Source: Holophagaceae bacterium (GTDB lineage: Bacteria; Acidobacteriota; Holophagae; Holophagales; Holophagaceae). From it: a stretch of 10,178 nt of DNA. A program made the position numbers and the translations under genes. Below the pieces are notes generated by a model. It was not told the origin of the DNA and did no database searches. It saw nothing but the letters and a program-made list of their open reading frames with translations. This document shows positions 5,403-10,178 of the stretch, one piece after another. How positions within the stretch are numbered: the stretch's first letter is position 1; each line of letters starts with the position of its first letter. The stretch lies in assembly GCA_025353305.1 (NCBI GenBank), contig JANXQX010000179.1, positions 1-10,178 of the forward strand, read 5' to 3'.

Positions 5403-8400
5403 CTAATCCACCAGGGCCACGGGGAAATCTGAAACCTCTGTGCCCTTCTGGGTAGTCGGGGCCTGGGTTCCATTGGTCAGTTCCTTCACCCTTTGGGTGA
5501 TGTAGGCATCCAGCGCAGTGAAAGTCACGAAGCCCTGCTTATCACGCTGCGCCTTGCCCTTCAGCCCTTCCACCAAGGCTTTGGTGAAAGCCCCGTTCTT
5601 CCATGAAGGGTGCTCCTGGGACTTCTGCCCGGGACGGGAAGAAGTGATGACCACCAATCCCTGGCCGCCGTCTTTCAAGTCCTGGAGAAACTGCCGCATG
5701 TCGGGAACCCCGCGAGCTGCTGTTCCCGTTATGTTCCCTGCGTGGCAGGTGTCCATGAATAGCAGGCGGGTGCCCGTCAACCGCGTCAGCGTCGAGTGGA
5801 TTTCCGATCCAGGAATCATGGTGCGCTTGACGGCTTCCATGTTGGAATCGTAGGGCAGGAAATAGTAATTCCCGGTGACCGTATCATTGATGCCGTGCCC
5901 CGCGAAGAACACGATGACCATGTCCTGTTGCGTGGCCTGCCGCTGGATCCATTCCAGATCGTCCATGATGTTGTCCCGGGTGGCGGCATCATCGGTATGG
6001 ACTTTCATGACCACATCTTTGTAGAGCTTGCCTTTCTGCGCCTTCATGGCATCCGCGAAATCGCGGGCATCCTTGGCTGGATAGTTGAGGGAATAGCTTT
6101 TGTCCTTGTACTTGCTCACGCCCACCGCCAGAAGATAGAGCGTGGGCAGTCCTGTCGAAGGCGTAGTCATCCCCGACCGATCCCATCGCAGCTTCAACAA
6201 AGCTGGATCGCTGGTCGCATAGGGCGTTTCAGCGTAGGCCATCAGGGTGCAGTCCTTGTTGGGAATGGCGACGGTGAAATACTGGATTTCTTCCTGGCCG
6301 CCGCGATCAGCGGTCGGATCGGCGGGCGCAACTTCACCAGGCTTTGGCAGAGCCCTATCCGCCTTAGCGTCTTGCGCGTCCACCAGGATCCGAACCGTCG
6401 GTGGGGCCTGCCCGGGCTGAACGCTGACCTTCACACCAACCTTGACCGTGTTTCCCCTGACGATCGAATCCTGCGGTGGATCCGTGATAGTAACAAGCGG
6501 CTTCGCCATTTTGCCTAATGAACCGGAAGATCTTGCCGACCCAGAAGCAGCCGCTTTCGCACCACGAAGAATGCGGATGGTCGAGGGTTTGCTGTGGTTG
6601 GCGCCACTTTCGGCCAGCACCGTGATCTGACAATCCTGGGGAGGAAGCGCCAAGCGATACTTGACCACCTGCCCATTTGCGGGAGGCGCGCTTAATGGAG
6701 CGCCGCTCGATGAGGTGGGTGTGGCTTCCACCGGGGCCCCATCCAGCAAAACCTGGAGCTTGCTGACATCGTGGCCCGGCGTCGAACCGACTTTTACCGT
6801 GAGCAGGACTTCCTTTTCCTTGGAGGTGGTTCCATTGGCGGGGGAGATGATCTGGACACTGAATGGCGCGCTTTCCAATGGTTGCCGCAGGGTTGGTGAC
6901 GGCTTGCCTTCGGTCTTCGCGCTTTGCCAGCGGAGCCTCCCCTTGGAATCCACCTGCAACGGCACGGATGAATCTTGCCGGGTACCGTCCAGGATCCGGG
7001 TCGCGTCGCTTTCAGAAGCTCCCTCTGCCTTGCGTGTCTGGGGTGCTTCCTCGGTTTTCAGTCCTTCAACCTCGCCCGGGGCGGGGTTGCTGCCTGGAGA
7101 TGAGGCATCCGTGCCCGCTGGCTCCGAGGCTCGCGCCATCGCCGGGGATGCTGAAGGAGCAGCAGCGTTATAGGACTTCCAGCCCAGCTTCGCCACCGCC
7201 GGTTCGCTCTCGGCATAAGCGGTTTCAGCTATGGCCATCACGGCACTCTCGCGCCGTGAAAGCCGCACTGGGATCCTGTAGGTCTCTCCACTGATGTACC
7301 CCGCCACTGGATTGAAAGGTGTTCCATTGGAACCGAGCACAGCACTGGTCGAGGCGGGAACGCCATCCACAAGAATCTTGATCAAGAGCACCGGCTGGTC
7401 CGGCGGACTGTGGACCCGCACCAGCAGGTCCACCAAAGGATTCGATGGATTTGAAAGCGAGGCGGCTTCGCCCGGAGGGGCCATCGCCAACGTGAGGGTC
7501 GGAGGAACCACTTTTGATATGAGTTTGGGCTGCGCCTGAAGGGGCTCAGTTTTCTGAAGCTTCACAACCCTTGCTGCGCTAGTGGCCGTTGTGCTTTCCA
7601 ACTGAACCAGCAAGGTGGGTTCCAGCGAGGGACAGGCCACTTGGTAGGTGTATTCCTGATCGTTCAAGAAGGACCCGGTGATGGCACCCTCGAAAGCTGG
7701 GGATGCGGACACGGCGGTTGCGGTGCCTGCTGTGATTCGGGCAGGCTTGCCATCCACGAGAATCCTGACCTTGGTGATCGGTTGATCCACAGGGGCGCTT
7801 ACTTTGAAGGTGACCTGGACCACCCCGTCTTTGACCCGTGTCTCTCCGGTCGGATTCAAAAGGGTAAGCCTGGGAGGAACCGCTACGGGACTGTAGGTTT
7901 TTGTGCCTGCCAGGAGACCTTGCGGTGGCTTTGGGATTGCGACACTCCACTGGCCCAAAGACCGGCTGCCCTCAGAAACAGTGAAGAGGGATTCCGAAGC
8001 TCTTGAAAAAGCCATGGATAGGATTCGATCTTTGAACTTGATGGTTTTCGAGGTGGGCTTTCCCTGGTCGAGGCCCGTGAATGACACCAGACGATGGTCG
8101 GAACAGACGAAAAGGCCAGCCGAGTCCGAGGCGAAACACAAAACCGAACCATCCTGGGCCGAGGCATCGAGCTTCAATGTCTTGACTGTTTTCCCATCCA
8201 CAACCTCTTTGACCAGGATGGTTTCGCGATCACCGCCAATTGCGATGAACAAGGCGCTAGAAGCGAAGGCGAGCGTATGTGGCGAAAAATCCATGGACCA
8301 AACCTGCTTCTGGGTAAAGCTCGGCACTCGATAGATAAGCACCTTCTTGCCCAACCCGACGGCCAAGGTTCGGCCATCTGGTGCGAAGCGCGCCACGGGG

Positions 8401-8945
8401 CAGTTGGCCTCAGTATTGGAGAAAATGGCGGCCCCCGTTCTGGGATTCAAAATAAAAAAGCCATCTGAGGTGGCCACCGCAGCAAGTTCCTGGCCGGGCG
8501 AGAGGCTGACACCATAAATGCTGGATTTGGTCTCCCATATTTTCTGAAAGAATTCGGCCTGACCGCCCTTTTCTGAATTGCTTGACCACAGGGCCCGTTC
8601 AGTTGCGATGAGGGCCAAGCCTGGGGCTTGGCCATCGGCTTTGCCAAGCGCCATGGCCGTTACACCGGCTTGCACGGGCTCCCATTTTTTCATGGTCCGC
8701 TGGGTCAGAAAATCCACCGCGCGGATTGTGCCATCCTGCTGGAGGATGAGACCCGAATCGCCACCATCAGAAACCGCGATCTTTTGAATGACCTCTGATC
8801 CTTCAAACACCTTTTGGGGCGCTGTGGATTTCAACAGATCCTGAGCGAACCCTGGGTGGCCGAGAAGCAGCAAGAGACAGAATAAGGGAGATAAATACGC
8901 GCTCCGGTTACGAGGCTGTTGGTGAATCGGTCGTTTCGTATTCAT
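5403..8945 (-). CDS. Exported multidomain caspase-family (C14) protein with beta-propeller and Ig-like repeats
   Basis: With the start used here the protein has 1180 residues. A signal peptide (about 1-34, core LFCLLLLLG, ending GFAQ) leads into a WD40-like propeller region (about 48-336) with blade motifs such as FAPDGRTLAVG. Two Ig-like repeats follow (356-463, 480-588), then an Ala/Ser/Pro-rich linker (590-693), two more Ig-like repeats (694-793, 815-920) and a caspase-like domain (934-1178). The catalytic dyad is intact: His1017 in VIVFFAGHG and Cys1067 in LLFMDTCHAG. An Asp two residues before the Cys, as in metacaspases, suggests cleavage after Arg or Lys (inferred from family). The frame extends upstream to 9071, but that would overlap the preceding gene and bury the signal peptide. 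An ATG at 8966 is the alternative start, and ribosome sites are weak at both. It probably forms an operon with the small secreted protein gene 26 bases upstream. Substrate unknown. Confidence 0.9.
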   Translation of the reverse strand: MNTKRPIHQQPRNRSAYLSPLFCLLLLLGHPGFAQDLLKSTAPQKVFEGSEVIQKIAVSDGGDSGLILQQDGTIRAVDFLTQRTMKKWEPVQAGVTAMALGKADGQAPGLALIATERALWSSNSEKGGQAEFFQKIWETKSSIYGVSLSPGQELAAVATSDGFFILNPRTGAAIFSNTEANCPVARFAPDGRTLAVGLGKKVLIYRVPSFTQKQVWSMDFSPHTLAFASSALFIAIGGDRETILVKEVVDGKTVKTLKLDASAQDGSVLCFASDSAGLFVCSDHRLVSFTGLDQGKPTSKTIKFKDRILSMAFSRASESLFTVSEGSRSLGQWSVAIPKPPQGLLAGTKTYSPVAVPPRLTLLNPTGETRVKDGVVQVTFKVSAPVDQPITKVRILVDGKPARITAGTATAVSASPAFEGAITGSFLNDQEYTYQVACPSLEPTLLVQLESTTATSAARVVKLQKTEPLQAQPKLISKVVPPTLTLAMAPPGEAASLSNPSNPLVDLLVRVHSPPDQPVLLIKILVDGVPASTSAVLGSNGTPFNPVAGYISGETYRIPVRLSRRESAVMAIAETAYAESEPAVAKLGWKSYNAAAPSASPAMARASEPAGTDASSPGSNPAPGEVEGLKTEEAPQTRKAEGASESDATRILDGTRQDSSVPLQVDSKGRLRWQSAKTEGKPSPTLRQPLESAPFSVQIISPANGTTSKEKEVLLTVKVGSTPGHDVSKLQVLLDGAPVEATPTSSSGAPLSAPPANGQVVKYRLALPPQDCQITVLAESGANHSKPSTIRILRGAKAAASGSARSSGSLGKMAKPLVTITDPPQDSIVRGNTVKVGVKVSVQPGQAPPTVRILVDAQDAKADRALPKPGEVAPADPTADRGGQEEIQYFTVAIPNKDCTLMAYAETPYATSDPALLKLRWDRSGMTTPSTGLPTLYLLAVGVSKYKDKSYSLNYPAKDARDFADAMKAQKGKLYKDVVMKVHTDDAATRDNIMDDLEWIQRQATQQDMVIVFFAGHGINDTVTGNYYFLPYDSNMEAVKRTMIPGSEIHSTLTRLTGTRLLFMDTCHAGNITGTAARGVPDMRQFLQDLKDGGQGLVVITSSRPGQKSQEHPSWKNGAFTKALVEGLKGKAQRDKQGFVTFTALDAYITQRVKELTNGTQAPTTQKGTEVSDFPVALVD
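6186..7880 (-). repeat. Four diverged Ig-like repeats in the caspase-like protein
   Basis: Four units of about 100 residues each carry a central ILVDG-type motif: ILVDGKPA, ILVDGVPA, VLLDGAPV and ILVDAQDA, at about residues 395, 524, 732 and 853. Most begin with a P-x-(L/V)-(T/Q)-(L/I) strand and end with an alternating hydrophobic strand. Units 2 and 4 share the closing pattern AETxYAxSxPAxxKLxW. Units 2 and 3 are separated by a low-complexity Ala/Ser/Pro linker (nucleotides about 6867-7178). The pattern indicates beta-sandwich spacer or ligand-binding modules made by old internal duplication; the exact Ig subfamily is not determined. Confidence 0.75.
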
Positions 8946-8971
8946 CGTGAAACCCCACTTGCCCATCAAGC

Positions 8972-9646
8972 TCACTGCCCTGGTGGCGGGGAAGCGGGAT
9001 CCGTCGCGGGCGGGACCACTGGCACCGGAGCCACTGGCGCTGGGGCGCCAAATTCGCCGGGGGTCCTCCAACGCTGCGCGGTCAGTTCAGCCGCGCGCTG
9101 TTCTTTCGTGTTCTGGTTTCCGGAGAGCCAGCCATCGATCAGGGTGCGGCTCCGGTCCAACAAGGCCGCCGTGATGATCGGGATCAGGAGGGGGAGGAAA
9201 CGATTGCTGGCACCTTCGCAGGTCGTCCCAAGCACGTACCGGTCAAACTCCTGGGTACTCTCGTTGACTTCCTTCATCAGCTGCTTGAATTTCTCAGGTG
9301 GGGTCTTGTCGTGGTATTTCATTTCCGCGACCACCATGTCCAATAGTTGATTGGCCTTGTTTTTCACCGCCAGGTATTTGTTGTACGCCCCGCTGTATTT
9401 GACTGAACCCTGTGGGCATTCCGTCTGCAGCTTGAGCAGTTGATCCTGGCAGTATTCGCGTTTGGCATTGAGGCAGACGAAGAACTGCATCTTGTTCTTG
9501 AGATTGGCATTCTCCGTCAGGCAATCTGCCTCCGCCGCCTTGGGGGCAGCTTGACCTGGTTGGGTGGCTTGGGCCGAAGCAGTCCTGGTAAAAGGTACGG
9601 CCAAAAGCAACACGGTCAGGGCCGATGTTAAGCCATTCGAACGCAT
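8972..9646 (-). CDS. Small secreted protein of unknown function, five cysteines
   Basis: A 224-residue protein. The start is chosen at this ATG, and not an in-frame ATG 36 bases upstream, because AGAGGAGG sits just before it and a clear signal peptide follows (about residues 1-25, ending TASAQA). The mature part has Cys42, Cys58, Cys66, Cys77 and Cys143. The first four lie in a helical-looking stretch with NLKNKMQFFVCLN and REYCQDQ, suggesting helix-linking disulfides in the periplasm, with one cysteine left unpaired. A hydrophobic stretch at about 150-163 (LPLLIPIITAALL) could be a buried helix or a membrane contact. The C-terminus is Pro/Ala-rich. I recognise no family. The gene lies 26 bases upstream of the caspase-like gene on the same strand, so the products are probably made together. 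A partner, activator or inhibitor role is possible but unproven. Confidence 0.8.
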   Translation of the reverse strand: MRSNGLTSALTVLLLAVPFTRTASAQATQPGQAAPKAAEADCLTENANLKNKMQFFVCLNAKREYCQDQLLKLQTECPQGSVKYSGAYNKYLAVKNKANQLLDMVVAEMKYHDKTPPEKFKQLMKEVNESTQEFDRYVLGTTCEGASNRFLPLLIPIITAALLDRSRTLIDGWLSGNQNTKEQRAAELTAQRWRTPGEFGAPAPVAPVPVVPPATDPASPPPGQ

Positions 9647-9899
9647 GGATCCTCCTCTGAGGTGGGATGAGGGACTTGGCACTGAAGCAATGGGCGTTCA
9701 GGTCCAGGACGGTTACCTAGATCTGGATAGTTGGGTGAATGATGCACTAGATCTCCTGGGCCGGAACAGCTGCAAATTCGGCCCGTCTAAATATCCATTC
9801 TTTTGGGTGGCCCTGTCGGGGCAATTTTTACTCGAACAGAATGAAAAAATGAATTTGCATATTTACGCGATCAAGGGTTCTGCCAAGTATGACCGGGAT

Positions 9900-10030
9900 G
9901 CAATTTTATCAATTTACATGTGTGTATATGATTCGCATACTTTTTATAATATTGTGCCTGTTTGGTTATTATATTATTTTTTATTATCGAATTTTATTAT
10001 ATTTTTTAATTGATTATATTTTTTAACTTA
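9900..10030. other. Strongly AT-rich island
   Basis: The stretch is dominated by A and T, with repeated TTATTAT, ATATTTTTTAA and TATAAT-like words, while the genes on the left are GC-rich. Such islands can be promoter regions bound by silencing proteins, relics of transferred DNA, or insertion targets. It lies about 250 bases upstream of the caspase operon and immediately left of a terminator-like stem-loop. Confidence 0.7.
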
Positions 10031-10060
10031 CACTTGGCCGAAGTTCCATATTGATCAGTC

Positions 10061-10098
10061 AAAAATCCATTTGTGCCATAAGGCATTCGTCTGGATTT
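10061..10098 (-). terminator. Terminator-like stem-loop for a gene entering from the right edge
   Basis: AAATCCA (10063-10069) pairs perfectly with TGGATTT (10092-10098). An inner TGCC-ATAA-GGCA hairpin (10074-10085) sits between them. On the minus strand the outer stem runs into TTTTT (10065-10061). This nested stem followed by T residues resembles an intrinsic terminator for leftward transcription from outside the window. The two stems are interrupted by unpaired bases, so stability is uncertain. Confidence 0.35.
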
Positions 10099-10123
10099 CA
10101 GCGTGCAGGTACTGCCAACACGC

Positions 10124-10178
10124 TTAGAGGCCGAGAAGCTGGAAGGCTCGGGCTTGTAAGGGGGTGGGTTGGGCGTCG
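10124..10178 (-). CDS. Possible C-terminal end of an unidentified gene (partial)
   Basis: A minus-strand frame entering from the right edge encodes QPTPLQARAFQLLGL and stops with TAA at 10126-10124, 26 bases before the terminator-like stem-loop. Its composition resembles the tail of a protein from a GC-rich genome. Seventeen residues are too few for identification. A second minus-strand frame from the edge stays open to 10006 and ends inside the AT-rich island; I consider it less likely. Confidence 0.2.
   Translation of the reverse strand, partial: DAQPTPLQARAFQLLGL

Larger units (their letters stand above)
9683..10123. other. Upstream region of the caspase operon, no supported gene
   Basis: This stretch precedes the small secreted protein gene. 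Bases 9683-9830 have normal composition and show no gene. A plus-strand open frame running to 10013 starts inside the antisense of the secreted protein gene and has no family features. Bases 9900-10030 are extremely AT-rich. The operon promoter probably lies in this region, but the AT-rich sequence offers so many -10-like hexamers that I cannot choose one. Confidence 0.5.

Noticed and set aside
5796..6518. 240-codon plus-strand open frame
   Set aside because: It is antisense to the caspase domain and the last Ig-like repeat, whose motifs are unambiguous on the minus strand.
8946..9071. N-terminal extension of the caspase-like protein to the first possible ATG
   Set aside because: It would overlap the end of the secreted protein gene by 100 bases and place a charged tail before an otherwise normal signal peptide.
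9647..9682. Earlier ATG for the small secreted protein
   Set aside because: The AGAGGAGG ribosome site lies inside this stretch and serves the later ATG, which also starts a proper signal peptide.
9564..10013. 149-codon plus-strand open frame ending in the AT-rich island
   Set aside because: It begins inside the antisense of the secreted protein gene, lacks a good ribosome site, and ends in Phe/Leu/Tyr-rich sequence produced by AT-rich DNA.
1..10178. CRISPR arrays, tRNA or rRNA genes, complete insertion sequences
   Set aside because: No regularly spaced short repeats, no rRNA or tRNA-like segments, and no recognisable transposase were seen. The right-edge fragment is too short to call.

Overview
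The window is about 10 kb of fairly GC-rich bacterial DNA. Every gene I can support lies on the minus strand, so the genes read from right to left. The organism is a Gram-negative (diderm) bacterium. The evidence is an ExbD/TolR proton-channel subunit next to a TonB/TolA-like protein, plus several proteins with Sec signal peptides. An acidobacterial (Holophaga/Geothrix-like) source would fit the general character of the proteins, but that is an impression and not a demonstrated placement.

Layout in transcription order. (1) 9683-10178 has no convincing complete gene. It holds the last few codons of a possible gene entering from the right edge, a terminator-like stem-loop, and a very AT-rich island at about 9900-10030. 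(2) 8972-9646 encodes a small secreted protein with five cysteines and no recognised family. (3) 5403-8945 follows after 26 bases and encodes a 1180-residue exported protein: signal peptide, beta-propeller-like region, four diverged Ig-like repeats and a C-terminal caspase-family (C14) domain with an intact His/Cys dyad. (4) A 262-base gap carries a stem-loop, a possible promoter and a palindrome. (5) 2444-5140 encodes an 898-residue protein with two tandem FHA domains, one transmembrane helix, a Lon-type (S16) protease domain with an intact Ser/Lys dyad but no ATPase, and a long helical C-terminus. (6) A 353-base gap carries a perfect hairpin and a good sigma70-like promoter. (7) 939-2090 encodes a secreted papain-family (C1A) protease with all catalytic residues. 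(8) 393-812 encodes ExbD/TolR, overlapping by one base with (9) a TonB/TolA-like protein cut by the left edge.

The notable point is three unrelated protease types (caspase-like, Lon-like, papain-like) encoded consecutively on one strand. Two are predicted to be exported, and the third has cytoplasmic phosphothreonine-reading FHA domains and a protease domain predicted outside the inner membrane. A signal-controlled envelope proteolysis pathway is an attractive reading, but it is inferred from gene order and domains only. The genes are separated by gaps with their own likely promoters and terminators, so they are neighbours and not clearly one operon. The tolR/tonB pair may be unrelated housekeeping envelope machinery.
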